Translations under genes and position numbers: made by a program
Notes under the pieces: model-generated
Told to the model about the DNA's origin: nothing
Database searches by the model: none
Seen by the model: the letters and a program-made list of their open reading frames with translations, nothing else
Shown: piece after piece, positions 1-7,321 of the stretch
Layout of the letters: each line of letters opens with the position of its first letter
Numbering within the stretch: the stretch's first letter is position 1
Assembly (NCBI GenBank): GCA_900545865.1
Contig: URAN01000070.1
Span: forward strand, 1-14,455
DNA from: an uncultured Eubacteriales bacterium
Lineage (GTDB): Bacteria; Bacillota; Clostridia; Monoglobales; Monoglobaceae
Direction: 5' to 3'
Length of the DNA stretch: 14,455 nt

Positions 1-120
1 GTTGTTACCGCCACAGCCGTAGCCGTTATTTCCGCAGCAGCAGAATATGAGGATGATGAGGATTAAAATCCACAAACAACCGTCGTTTCCGCAACCGCAT
101 CCGTTTCCAAAGCAGCCCAT
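1..120 (-). CDS. Cys/Gly-rich single-helix mini-protein, copy 1 (partial, runs off left edge)
   Basis: Reading the - strand from ATG at 120, 40 codons are open and continue past position 1. A strong ribosome binding site (CACCTCCT on the + strand, 126-133) lies five bases upstream, which supports real translation. The protein starts with a Gly/Asn/Cys-rich head (MGCFGNGCGCGNDGC), then a hydrophobic stretch of about ten residues (LWILILIILIF), then CCCGNN and a Gly/Cys tail. It is a clear paralogue of the next gene: both share GNGCG, GCLWI, the Ile/Leu run and CCCGNN. Similar tiny proteins in Clostridia are, as I recall, auto-named 'chorion class high-cysteine protein', a name based only on composition. 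The function is unknown; a membrane-embedded or metal/thiol-binding peptide is conceivable but unproven. Confidence 0.7.
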   Translation of the reverse strand, partial: MGCFGNGCGCGNDGCLWILILIILIFCCCGNNGYGCGGNN

Positions 121-237
121 ACAGGCACCTCCTTTTTTTAAATTTTTAAATCGGTTTTTACTTTGCTCTGCACAAGAGCCGCCTTTGCACATAATCCACA
201 GGCGGGACTATGTAAGGCACACGCCGCTTACGGATTA

Positions 238-366
238 TCAATCGCAGCCGCAGCCGCAGCCGTTGTTACAGCCGCAGCCGTTGTTATTTCCGCAACAGCA
301 GCAGATAAGGATTATAAGAATGATAATCCATAAACAACCATTGTTTCCGCATCCGTTACCAAACAT
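238..366 (-). CDS. Cys/Gly-rich single-helix mini-protein, copy 2 (42 aa)
   Basis: This is a complete 42-residue gene on the - strand, from ATG at 366 to TGA at 238-240. A near-perfect AGGAGGTG site (complement at 374-381) sits seven bases upstream of the ATG. The layout is a polar head (MFGNGCGNNGC, residues 1-11), a hydrophobic stretch LWIIILIILI (12-21), four consecutive cysteines (22-25), and a tail made almost only of Gly, Asn and Cys, ending GCGCGCD. Ten of 42 residues are Cys. It precedes copy 1 by 117 bases on the same strand, so the two are probably co-transcribed. The Gly-Cys alternation and the tandem paralogue argue against chance. I do not recognise a characterised family. It is too short for usual gene-length cut-offs and may be missing from automatic annotation. 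Confidence 0.75.
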   Translation of the reverse strand: MFGNGCGNNGCLWIIILIILICCCCGNNNGCGCNNGCGCGCD

Positions 367-421
367 ATCTTTGCACCTCCTATTTTGTGCTCACTTTATC
401 ATACGTCAATCTTTGGTTTTG

Positions 422-450
422 GTTACAGCAAATAAAAAACTTTTTGTAAA
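422..450 (-). promoter_or_regulatory. Candidate promoter for the Cys-rich pair
   Basis: On the - strand, TTTACA (complement of 445-450), a 17-base spacer and TGTAAC (complement of 422-427) resemble a weak vegetative promoter. It would give a leader of about 50 bases before the ATG at 366. The -10 match is only 4/6, so a sporulation-type or other sigma factor cannot be excluded. Confidence 0.3.
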
Positions 451-476
451 AGTTTAATAAAATTTTTTAAATGGTG

Positions 477-506
477 TTTACAAACGATACATATGTGTGG
501 TATTAT
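477..506 (+). promoter_or_regulatory. fhs promoter (TTTACA-18-TATTAT)
   Basis: TTTACA (477-482), an 18-base spacer and TATTAT (501-506) form a good sigma-A type promoter. Transcription would begin near 513, leaving a leader of about 90 bases before fhs. Confidence 0.6.
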
Positions 507-528
507 TATTGTATATTGAATCGAAAGA

Positions 529-573
529 GCCGCCTTGCGGCAGGCATAAAAAGTGCGGACGGCGAAACGCCGT
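529..573 (+). promoter_or_regulatory. fhs leader: two short perfect hairpins
   Basis: GCCGC-CTT-GCGGC (529-541) and ACGGCG-AAA-CGCCGT (559-573) are perfect stems of 5 and 6 bp with three-base loops. They lie between the promoter and the ribosome binding site (AAAGGAAG, 588-595). Neither is followed by a T-tract, so they are not terminators. They may only stabilise the mRNA. I recognise no riboswitch class. Confidence 0.45.
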
Positions 574-603
574 ATCAATCCGTATCGAAAGGAAGATTGA
601 TTT

Positions 604-2277
604 ATGAAAACGGATATTGAGATTGCGCAAAGCGCAAATATGAAACCGATTTGTGAAATAGCGAAGGATTTGGGAATATCCGCCGATAAGCTTGAGCTTT
701 ACGGAAAGTATAAAGCAAAGCTGTCGGACGAATTGTGCGACAGGTTAGAGGGCGAAAAGGACGGTAAGCTGATACTTGTGACCGCGATAAACCCGACCCC
801 TGCCGGTGAGGGAAAGACAACGACTTCGGTTGGTCTCGGTCAGGCAATGAAAAAAATAGGCAAGTCGGCGGTTATCGCCTTGCGTGAGCCGTCAATGGGT
901 CCCGTTATGGGAATCAAGGGCGGCGCGGCAGGCGGCGGTTATGCCCAAGTCGTGCCGATGGAGGATATAAATTTGCACTTCACGGGCGATATGCACGCAA
1001 TCACCGCGGCGAATAATCTGCTCTCGGCGGCAATTGACAATCATATACACCAAGGCAACGAGCTTGATATTGACGCACGCACCATAACGTGGAAGCGTTG
1101 TCTTGATATGAACGATCGCGCGTTAAGACAGGTTGTGGTCGGTCTCGGCGGAAAGGTGAACGGCTATCCGCGCGAGGATGGATTTATGATTACCGTTGCG
1201 AGTGAGATTATGGCGATTTTGTGTCTTGCAAAGGATATGGACGATTTAAAGCGCAGAATTGCCGCGATAGTTATAGGATATAATACGGACGGAGAGCCGA
1301 TAACGGCGGGAGATTTAAAGATTGCGGGCGCAATGGGATTACTTTTGCGTGACGCGATAAAGCCGAACCTTGTTCAGACTCTCGAAAATACGCCCTGTCT
1401 TATGCACGGCGGACCTTTTGCGAATATCGCGCACGGGTGCAACTCTATTCGTGCAACAAAGCTCGGACTTAAACTTGCCGATTATTGCATAACCGAGGCA
1501 GGGTTCGGCTCTGACTTGGGCGCGGAAAAGTTTTTTGATATAAAATGCCGTATCGGCGGTCTCAAACCATCGTGCGTTGTTTTGGTCGCAACGGTTCGTG
1601 CGCTCAAATATAACGGCGGCGTGCCGAAGGCGGAGCTTGCAAAAGAGAATACGGACGCGCTGAAAGACGGAATCGTAAATCTCGGCAAGCATATAGAGAA
1701 TATGCAAAAGTACGGACTTCCCGTTGTTGTTGCCATAAACCGTTTTATGACCGACACAGATGAGGAACTTAAAATTATTGAACAATACTGCCGCGATATG
1801 GGTGTTGATTTCTCTATGTGCGAGGTGTTCGCAAAAGGCGGCGACGGCGGCGTTGAGCTTGCCGAAAAGGTCGTTGAGGTAAGTGAGCGCGGCGGCGAGA
1901 TGAACTTTGCACCGATTTATGATGAAAAGGCGTCGATTGACGAAAAGATAAATACCATTGCCAAAGAGATTTACGGCGCAGATGGGGTTGTGTATACTCC
2001 GAAGGCCAAAAAGGCAATCGCGAGACTTGAGAAACAGGGCTTTGGCAAGCTTCCGATTTGTATGGCAAAGACACAGTATTCACTGTCCGATGACCCAAGC
2101 CTGCTCGGACGGCCGTCCGAGTTTGAAATTACGGTCAGAGAGGTCAGAGTATCAGCCGGTGCAGGCTTTGTTGTGGCGCTGACCGGTGACGTAATGACAA
2201 TGCCCGGGCTGCCTAAAGTTCCGGCGGCAAACAATATGGATATTGATAAAGACGGAAAGATAGTCGGATTGTTCTGA
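604..2277 (+). CDS. fhs: Formate-tetrahydrofolate ligase
   Basis: This cytosolic enzyme (EC 6.3.4.3) uses ATP to join formate to tetrahydrofolate, giving 10-formyl-THF for purines, formyl-Met and serine/glycine interconversion. In acetogens it is a step of the Wood-Ljungdahl methyl branch. The length of 557 aa matches the family. The ATP site NPTPAGEGKTTTS lies at residues 63-75, and the family signature GIKGGAAGGGY at 103-113. The conserved HFTGDMHAI, the LDMNDRALR block and the C-terminal MPGLPKVPAA motif are intact. The ATG at 604 is preceded by AAAGGAAG. The gene has its own promoter and a terminator-like element after it, so it appears monocistronic. No other Wood-Ljungdahl genes are in the window, so a general folate role is the safer reading. 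Confidence 0.97.
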   Translation: MKTDIEIAQSANMKPICEIAKDLGISADKLELYGKYKAKLSDELCDRLEGEKDGKLILVTAINPTPAGEGKTTTSVGLGQAMKKIGKSAVIALREPSMGPVMGIKGGAAGGGYAQVVPMEDINLHFTGDMHAITAANNLLSAAIDNHIHQGNELDIDARTITWKRCLDMNDRALRQVVVGLGGKVNGYPREDGFMITVASEIMAILCLAKDMDDLKRRIAAIVIGYNTDGEPITAGDLKIAGAMGLLLRDAIKPNLVQTLENTPCLMHGGPFANIAHGCNSIRATKLGLKLADYCITEAGFGSDLGAEKFFDIKCRIGGLKPSCVVLVATVRALKYNGGVPKAELAKENTDALKDGIVNLGKHIENMQKYGLPVVVAINRFMTDTDEELKIIEQYCRDMGVDFSMCEVFAKGGDGGVELAEKVVEVSERGGEMNFAPIYDEKASIDEKINTIAKEIYGADGVVYTPKAKKAIARLEKQGFGKLPICMAKTQYSLSDDPSLLGRPSEFEITVREVRVSAGAGFVVALTGDVMTMPGLPKVPAANNMDIDKDGKIVGLF

Positions 2278-2298
2278 TACACAGAAAAATAATATAAC
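2269..2298 (+). promoter_or_regulatory. Weak candidate promoter overlapping the fhs stop
   Basis: TTGTTC (2269-2274), 18 bases, then TATAAC (2293-2298). The -10 is good, the -35 mediocre. It could drive mnmG independently, but a transcript from it would still pass through the terminator-like hairpin at 2303-2351. Confidence 0.25.
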
Positions 2299-2302
2299 TA
2301 AG

Positions 2303-2351
2303 TTAAGATGTCCCCCGCCTCGAGTTGGCGGCGGGTTCCTCTTAATTTTTT
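2303..2351 (+). terminator. Terminator-like hairpin after fhs
   Basis: The outer arms TTAAGA (2303-2308) and TCTTAA (2340-2345) enclose an inner GC stem, CCCGCC (2314-2319) with GGCGGG (2330-2335). Six T residues follow directly (2346-2351). The internal loop between the two stems makes it imperfect, but the layout fits a Rho-independent terminator. The T-tract also forms the base of the next hairpin. Confidence 0.6.
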
Positions 2352-2412
2352 CAGTGACGGGATGCAATCCCTCACTGAAAACGTTGAATAACGGGACTTT
2401 TAGTCCCTTATT
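2348..2412 (+). repeat. Two tandem look-alike hairpins in the mnmG leader
   Basis: Hairpin A (2348-2381) pairs TTTTCAGTGA with TCACTGAAAA and GGGAT with ATCCC, with loop GCA and a single unpaired C (2358). Hairpin B (2387-2412) pairs AATAA with TTATT and GGGAC with GTCCC, with loop TTTTA and again one unpaired C (2392) at the equivalent place. Both contain ACGGGA on the left, TCCCT on the right, and a TGAAA tail. The outer stems differ in sequence yet remain paired. No T-tract follows, so these are not ordinary terminators. They end about 20 bases before the mnmG start. Function unknown. Confidence 0.6.
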
Positions 2413-2433
2413 GAAATCGGAGATGACAAGAAT

Positions 2434-4296
2434 TTGTTTACAGCAGACACATATGATATAACGGTAATAGGCGGCGGACACGCCGGGATAGAGGCGGCGC
2501 TTGCGGCGGCGCGGCTCGGGCTTAAGACCTGTATTTTTTCGATAACTTTGGACGGCGTGGCGAACCTGCCTTGCAACCCGAGTATCGGAGGAACGGCAAA
2601 AGGACACCTTGTACGCGAGATTGACGCATTGGGCGGCGAAATGGGCCGTGCGGCGGACGCGTGCTTTATACAGTCGCGAATATTAAACCGCGGCAAAGGC
2701 CCGGCGGTGCATTCTCTGCGCGCACAGATTGACCGCCGAAAGTATCAGACGGATATGAAACACCGTATTGAGCTTTGCGAAAACCTTGACTTGCGCCAGG
2801 CGGAAATTTCGGAGATTACAGTGAACGATGACAACACGGTGCGTTCGGTCATTACCTCCGCCGGGGCGGAATATATGTGCAAGGCGGTGATTGTCTGTAC
2901 GGGTACATATCTCAAAGGCAGGGTGATAATGGGCGAATACAGCCGCGAGAGCGGCCCTGACGGGGTTTTTCCGTCAATAGGCCTGTCGGCATCGCTGCGC
3001 AAGATAGGAGTCGAGCTTGTGAGATTTAAGACGGGAACGCCGCCGAGAATAAATCGCCGCAGCATCGATTTTTCCAAACTGGAGATTCAAGAGGGCGATG
3101 ACGAAATAACGCCGTTTTCTTTTGAAACAACGGGCGAGCTTAAAAACCGCGTTTCGTGTTATATCACATATACAACGCCCGAAACGCACAAAATAATTCT
3201 CGATAACCTCGGGCGTTCGCCGCTGTTCGGCGGCTCGATAACGGGTATCGGACCTCGGTATTGCCCGTCAATCGAGGATAAAATAGTAAGGTTTAAAGAC
3301 AAAGAGCGGCATCAGCTTTTTGTCGAGCCTATGGGGCTTGATACAGAGGAGATGTACCTTCAGGGGTTTTCGAGCAGTATGCCCGAGGACATTCAAATAC
3401 AGATGATAAGGTCTCTGCCGGGATTCGAGAACGCACAGGTGACGAGAAACGCATACGCGATTGAGTATGACTGTGCCAACCCTCTTCAGCTCTTGCCGAC
3501 TTTGGAATTCAAAAAAATCGGCGGTCTGTACGGCGCGGGACAATTCAACGGAAGCTCGGGTTATGAAGAGGCGGCGGCACAAGGCTTGATTGCCGGTATC
3601 AATGCCGCGCTGAAATTGCTCGGACGCGAGCCGTTTGTGTTAGAGCGGTCACAGGCATATATCGGCACTTTGATAGACGATTTGGTTACAAAAGGCACAA
3701 ACGAGCCGTACCGAATGATGACTTCGCGGTCGGAATACCGTCTTTTGCTGCGCCAGGATAACGCGGATTTGCGGCTTACGCCGCTCGGCTATAAAATCGG
3801 GCTGATTTCACAAGAGAGGTATGACGCATTCGAGAAAAAACGCAGTCTTATTGACGGCGAAATTCAAAGGCTGCGCAAGCTTGTCTTTCCGCCGTCCGAT
3901 ACGGTCAATGATATTCTGGCGAATGCAAACAGCACGCCGATAAAGACGGGAATCCACGCCGATGAGCTTTTAAAGCGACCCGAGATAACATATGCCGCGC
4001 TTGAGGGCGCGGACACCGAGCGCAAGCCACTTCCGCGCGATGTATGCGAACAGGTCGAAATAAGCATAAAATACGAGGGATACATAAACCGACAGATGTC
4101 ACAGGCAAAACAGTTCTCAAAACTCGAGAATAAACGCCTGCCGAAAGATATAGACTATAAAAAGATTGAGGGTCTCAGAATCGAGGCAATGCAAAAGCTT
4201 GATAAAATAAGACCGCTGTCCCTCGGACAGGCATCGAGAATATCGGGCGTTTCGCCGGCGGATATTGCGGTTTTGATGATATATCTTAAACAATAA
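2434..4296 (+). CDS. mnmG: tRNA uridine-5-carboxymethylaminomethyl modification enzyme MnmG (GidA)
   Basis: MnmG, with MnmE, installs the cmnm5 group on wobble U34 of certain tRNAs, using FAD, a methylene-folate carbon and glycine. The 620-aa length is typical. The FAD dinucleotide motif GGGHAG is at 13-18, and CNPSIGG with conserved Cys47 at 47-53. The GPRYCPSIEDK motif places the second conserved Cys at 277, the same number as in the E. coli enzyme. The FNGSSGYEEAA and EPYRMMTSRSEYR blocks and the C-terminal MnmE/tRNA-binding helical region are complete. The start is TTG at 2434 with GGAG at 2419-2422; the nearby ATG at 2423 is out of frame. The gene is not next to mnmE, rsmG or parAB, its usual oriC-proximal neighbours. 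It is followed after 22 bases by a lipoprotein gene. Confidence 0.96.
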   Translation: MFTADTYDITVIGGGHAGIEAALAAARLGLKTCIFSITLDGVANLPCNPSIGGTAKGHLVREIDALGGEMGRAADACFIQSRILNRGKGPAVHSLRAQIDRRKYQTDMKHRIELCENLDLRQAEISEITVNDDNTVRSVITSAGAEYMCKAVIVCTGTYLKGRVIMGEYSRESGPDGVFPSIGLSASLRKIGVELVRFKTGTPPRINRRSIDFSKLEIQEGDDEITPFSFETTGELKNRVSCYITYTTPETHKIILDNLGRSPLFGGSITGIGPRYCPSIEDKIVRFKDKERHQLFVEPMGLDTEEMYLQGFSSSMPEDIQIQMIRSLPGFENAQVTRNAYAIEYDCANPLQLLPTLEFKKIGGLYGAGQFNGSSGYEEAAAQGLIAGINAALKLLGREPFVLERSQAYIGTLIDDLVTKGTNEPYRMMTSRSEYRLLLRQDNADLRLTPLGYKIGLISQERYDAFEKKRSLIDGEIQRLRKLVFPPSDTVNDILANANSTPIKTGIHADELLKRPEITYAALEGADTERKPLPRDVCEQVEISIKYEGYINRQMSQAKQFSKLENKRLPKDIDYKKIEGLRIEAMQKLDKIRPLSLGQASRISGVSPADIAVLMIYLKQ

Positions 4297-4318
4297 GCGA
4301 ACGAAAGGATTAAAAGTT

Positions 4319-5080
4319 ATGAAAAACAATGTTTTATTTAAAGCAAGCGTTATCGGCGCAGCGGCGGCTCTGTCGCTCGCGGCGGTTTTGGGCGGCTGCG
4401 GCAAGAAAACGGCGAGCCAAACAGGTGAAAATATCGTGCCGATTGAACAGCCGCAAGACGGTACACAGGGCGATAACGGAAACGCCGAAAATGTGCCGAA
4501 GTACGAGGTTAAGCTTGATGAGCGCACCGCAGACACCCAATACAGCTACGGCGAGGACGATATTTCGCTTGTCGATACCGTTTCGGGCAAAAAAATAGTT
4601 CTCGGACAGACAAAGACCGAGATTGAATCCGTAACGGGCGAGGCGAAAGAAACCGACGCGGATTATGTGACATATGACGGCGTTATTGTAAGATATGCCG
4701 ATGATAAGGCGGTAACCCTTCTTGTATCAAACGGAAAGTTCGAGGGGAACTCGGCGACAAGATACAAGACATCGAGGGGTGTGGGCTTGGGCACAACGCG
4801 CGATGATTTCAGCAAGGCTTACGGCGATAACGTGAACCAAGGCAGCGAGTCAACGGATGAAAACGGAAATGTCGAAAAAACGGCATCGAGAGCGGTCAGA
4901 TATTTTGAAAAAGACGGTTCGGATATGAAGTTTTTGGGCACAAAGCTGACATCCGAACAAAAGTCAAAGAACAACGACAAGAGCAATTATTATATTCAGG
5001 ACTTTATGTTCAGCAACAAAGACGGTAATATCGCCACAATGAGGGTGAGTCTTTATGAGGCTGCATTCGGGGGAATGTAA
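4319..5080 (+). CDS. Small secreted lipoprotein with two SmpA/BLIP-like repeats
   Basis: The N-terminus is a lipoprotein signal: hydrophobic residues 9-23 and lipobox LGGC with the acylated Cys at 27. A Gly/Asn/Gln-rich linker (about 31-62) follows. Two similar modules come next. One begins IVLGQTKTEIESVTGEA (93-109) and one GVGLGTTRDDFSKAYGD (154-170), and each is followed by beta-strand-like sequence with YADDKAVT (126-133) or NKDGNIAT (233-240). This LG-T-x-(D/E)-hydrophobic...G pattern resembles the beta/alpha repeat of SmpA/OmlA and BLIP-like proteins, but no specific family is certain. The protein would sit on the outer face of the membrane. AAAGGA (4304-4309) supports the ATG. It is probably co-transcribed with mnmG; the functional link is not obvious. 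The encoded protein is a predicted substrate of the LspA in this window. Confidence 0.8.
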   Translation: MKNNVLFKASVIGAAAALSLAAVLGGCGKKTASQTGENIVPIEQPQDGTQGDNGNAENVPKYEVKLDERTADTQYSYGEDDISLVDTVSGKKIVLGQTKTEIESVTGEAKETDADYVTYDGVIVRYADDKAVTLLVSNGKFEGNSATRYKTSRGVGLGTTRDDFSKAYGDNVNQGSESTDENGNVEKTASRAVRYFEKDGSDMKFLGTKLTSEQKSKNNDKSNYYIQDFMFSNKDGNIATMRVSLYEAAFGGM

Positions 5081-5103
5081 CACCGTTTAAATAAAATTCA
5101 ATA

Positions 5104-5139
5104 TTCAAAACCGCCGACTTTTTGTTCGGCGGTTTTGAA
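5104..5139 (+). terminator. Strong intrinsic terminator after the lipoprotein gene
   Basis: A perfect 14-bp stem, TTCAAAACCGCCGA (5104-5117) with its complement (5126-5139), surrounds an eight-base loop. The T-run lies within the right arm (5133-5136). A-rich left and T-rich right arms suggest activity in both directions. It separates the mnmG unit from the envelope operon. Confidence 0.85.
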
Positions 5140-5194
5140 ATGTTACAGAAATCTTAAAATTCAGAAACAAAACATAAACGCTTTTAAACACCGC

Positions 5195-5223
5195 TTGAAA
5201 TTATCGGATAAATGTTGTATCAT
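5195..5223 (+). promoter_or_regulatory. Promoter of the envelope/division operon (TTGAAA-17-TATCAT)
   Basis: TTGAAA (5195-5200), a 17-base spacer and TATCAT (5218-5223) sit between the upstream terminator and the first gene. The leader would be about 65 bases, with a strong GGAGGGG ribosome binding site at 5282-5288. I see no terminator from here until 13747. Confidence 0.65.
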
Positions 5224-5294
5224 AATAAATGATGTTATTTTGAGAAAGTTTCTGTCCGGGTCAAACAAGCGGGATTAAATCGGAGGGGTGAAGA

Positions 5295-6557
5295 ATGGAA
5301 GATAAAAGTATTGACACAAATCGCTCTGTTCGCCCCAAAAGGTCAAGGCGGCAGACAAAACAAAAATTGATTATCATCGTTATAATTGCGGTGGTAATTT
5401 ATCTTGTTGTTGCCGTAATCTCGATTATCAGGGGAAGTCTTTCGACAACCACCGCGCTCAGCGGTGTGCTGACCGAGGATTTCAGAGCGGACGGATATGT
5501 TTTCAGAGACCAAACAGTCATAAATTCACCGTGTGACGGCCATCTTGAATGTATGGTCAGTGACGGCGACCGCGTATCCGAGGGTCAGATTATAGGTTAT
5601 ATCTATTCTCAGCGTCCCGACGGCGAAACGCTAAAACAGATAAAGGCGCTTTATAAACGCCTGATAGCTTCGGGCATCTCGGGTGAGACGACAACGTATT
5701 CATCTTCGGGCGACTCTGGCAAAGAAAGCGTTGCGTCCGCAATCCGCGATATGTCGGACTTGCGCGCGGACAGGAATCTGACCTATTTTGCCGAACAAAA
5801 AGAGGTGATTTCGGAATTGATAAAAGATGATTCCGATAACGCCCAATCGGCAAAGACGGCGGATGAGCTGAACGCCGAAATAGACAGCCTGAACAGTGGA
5901 GCGGGTATTTTGCAGACTGTAAAGGCTGAGACGGGCGGAATATTCTGTCCGAGAACCGACGGTCTTGAGGACAGGTTTGAATACTCAAAAACAAAAGACC
6001 TTACACCGTCTTATCTCGATGAGCTTGACGGTATTTCGCCGACTGTTTCACAGACGGTGACGGGAGGACAGCCGCTTTGCAAGATAATCAACAACTATAC
6101 TTGGTGCTTTGCTGCGAATACGGATAAAGAGATTGCCGATACTTTGAAAGAGGGGCAAAGCGTAAAGCTGGAGTTTTTTGACCTTGATGATAACATTGTT
6201 CCGGGTAAAATATCGCGTATCTCGCAAGAGGAAAACGGAAAAGTCACCGTTGTTGTTTCGACAAACCGATATGTTAAGGGTATTTATTCGGTGAACCGAA
6301 TAAATTGTGATATAGTAACGGTAAACGTTGAGGGTATTAAGCTTCCCGTCGGATGTTTAAGAGTTAAAGACGGCGTTGAGGGTGTGTTCGTTGTTCGGCT
6401 CGACAGAGCAAAGTTTGTTCCCGTAACGGTGAACTATAAAAACAGCGAATGGGCGATTGTCACGCCGATAGACGATGTGGGAAACACAAAGCTTAAAATT
6501 TATGACGAGGTTATAGTCGATGCAAAATCGGTTGAAGACGATAAGATTATCAGATAG
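5295..6557 (+). CDS. HlyD-like membrane-anchored protein with barrel-sandwich (lipoyl-like) domain
   Basis: The 420-aa protein has a short basic cytoplasmic tail (RPKRSRRQTKQK, residues 13-24), one membrane helix (about 25-46), and a long external part. Residues 76-103, with PCDGHLECMVSDGDRVSEG, form the half-motif of a biotinyl/lipoyl-like barrel-sandwich fold seen in HlyD/membrane-fusion proteins. A mostly helical charged stretch (about 110-205) would be the hairpin. The second lipoyl half and a beta-barrel-like part (about 250-410) follow. No transporter ATPase or permease gene lies nearby, so it may not be a classical efflux adaptor. Its place as first gene before yggS-sepF suggests an envelope or division role (inference). 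The start is supported by GGAGGGG and the operon promoter. Confidence 0.8.
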   Translation: MEDKSIDTNRSVRPKRSRRQTKQKLIIIVIIAVVIYLVVAVISIIRGSLSTTTALSGVLTEDFRADGYVFRDQTVINSPCDGHLECMVSDGDRVSEGQIIGYIYSQRPDGETLKQIKALYKRLIASGISGETTTYSSSGDSGKESVASAIRDMSDLRADRNLTYFAEQKEVISELIKDDSDNAQSAKTADELNAEIDSLNSGAGILQTVKAETGGIFCPRTDGLEDRFEYSKTKDLTPSYLDELDGISPTVSQTVTGGQPLCKIINNYTWCFAANTDKEIADTLKEGQSVKLEFFDLDDNIVPGKISRISQEENGKVTVVVSTNRYVKGIYSVNRINCDIVTVNVEGIKLPVGCLRVKDGVEGVFVVRLDRAKFVPVTVNYKNSEWAIVTPIDDVGNTKLKIYDEVIVDAKSVEDDKIIR

Positions 6558-6580
6558 GCAAAGTTAAAGAGGGTGACATT

Positions 6581-7303
6581 ATGAGTGCGGGCGACAAGAT
6601 GCCGAACATTGCGAAAAATTTAAAAGATGTCAGATGTCGGATAGACGATGCGGCGAAAAGTGCAGGCAGAAATCCGTCGGATGTAACTTTGATTGCCGTA
6701 AGCAAGACAAAACCGCCCGAGTATGTAAGCGCGGCGCTTGCGGCGGGGCAGCTTGATTTCGGCGAGAACAGACCCCAAGAGCTTTCGCAAAAGGCGGATA
6801 TTTTGCCGAACAATATAAAATGGCATCAGATAGGACAGTTACAAAAAAACAAAGTAAGACATATTATAGACAAGGTATGTCTTATCCATTCCGTTGACAG
6901 TGTCGGACTTGCGGCAGAGATAAACAAAAGAGCCATCGCAATCGGCAAGGTGCAGCAAATCCTCATTCAGGTCAATATCTCGGGTGAGGAAACAAAGTCG
7001 GGCGTTTCGCCTGATGAGGTCAAGGCTATTTGCACCGAAATATCGAATATGGAAAACGTCCGTATTGTCGGTCTTATGACCATTTCGGTCAAGGGTTATG
7101 ACTTTGAACAAAACAAGGCGATTTTTCAAAAGCTTGCAGATTTGGCAAAAGAAATTGACGGCCTTAAAATCAAGAATGTTGAAATGCGAGAGCTTTCAAT
7201 GGGAATGTCGCACGATTATGAGGCGGCAATAGCGGCAGGTGCGACTATGGTTCGTGTCGGCACGGCCGTATTCGGCGAAAGAGATTACGGCGTGGTTAAA
7301 TAA
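6581..7303 (+). CDS. yggS: YggS/PLPBP family pyridoxal phosphate homeostasis protein
   Basis: This cytosolic single-domain PLP-binding protein (240 aa) has the alanine-racemase-like barrel. It keeps vitamin B6 and amino-acid pools balanced and has no known catalytic activity. The PLP lysine is K42 in AVSKTKP. GENRPQE (61-67), WHQIGQLQKNK (81-91) and the phosphate-binding end MGMSHDYEAAIAAGATMVRV (207-226) are all present. ATG at 6581 has GAGGGTG at 6569-6575; the ATG at 6599 is a less likely start. It is the equivalent of B. subtilis ylmE, which also lies directly upstream of sepF. Confidence 0.95.
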   Translation: MSAGDKMPNIAKNLKDVRCRIDDAAKSAGRNPSDVTLIAVSKTKPPEYVSAALAAGQLDFGENRPQELSQKADILPNNIKWHQIGQLQKNKVRHIIDKVCLIHSVDSVGLAAEINKRAIAIGKVQQILIQVNISGEETKSGVSPDEVKAICTEISNMENVRIVGLMTISVKGYDFEQNKAIFQKLADLAKEIDGLKIKNVEMRELSMGMSHDYEAAIAAGATMVRVGTAVFGERDYGVVK

Positions 7304-7321
7304 CCGCATATGTTATAAATT

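Noticed and set aside
47..457. 136-codon + strand frame over the mini-protein region
   Set aside because: It is antisense to both Cys-rich genes; its Gln/Pro-rich repeats are the mirror of Gly-Cys codons. No ribosome binding site on this strand.
1339..1785. 148-codon - strand frame inside fhs
   Set aside because: fhs is complete and conserved across this stretch; this frame lacks start signals and similarity.
2423..2425. ATG at 2423 as mnmG start
   Set aside because: It is out of frame with MnmG; the TTG at 2434 gives the conserved N-terminus.
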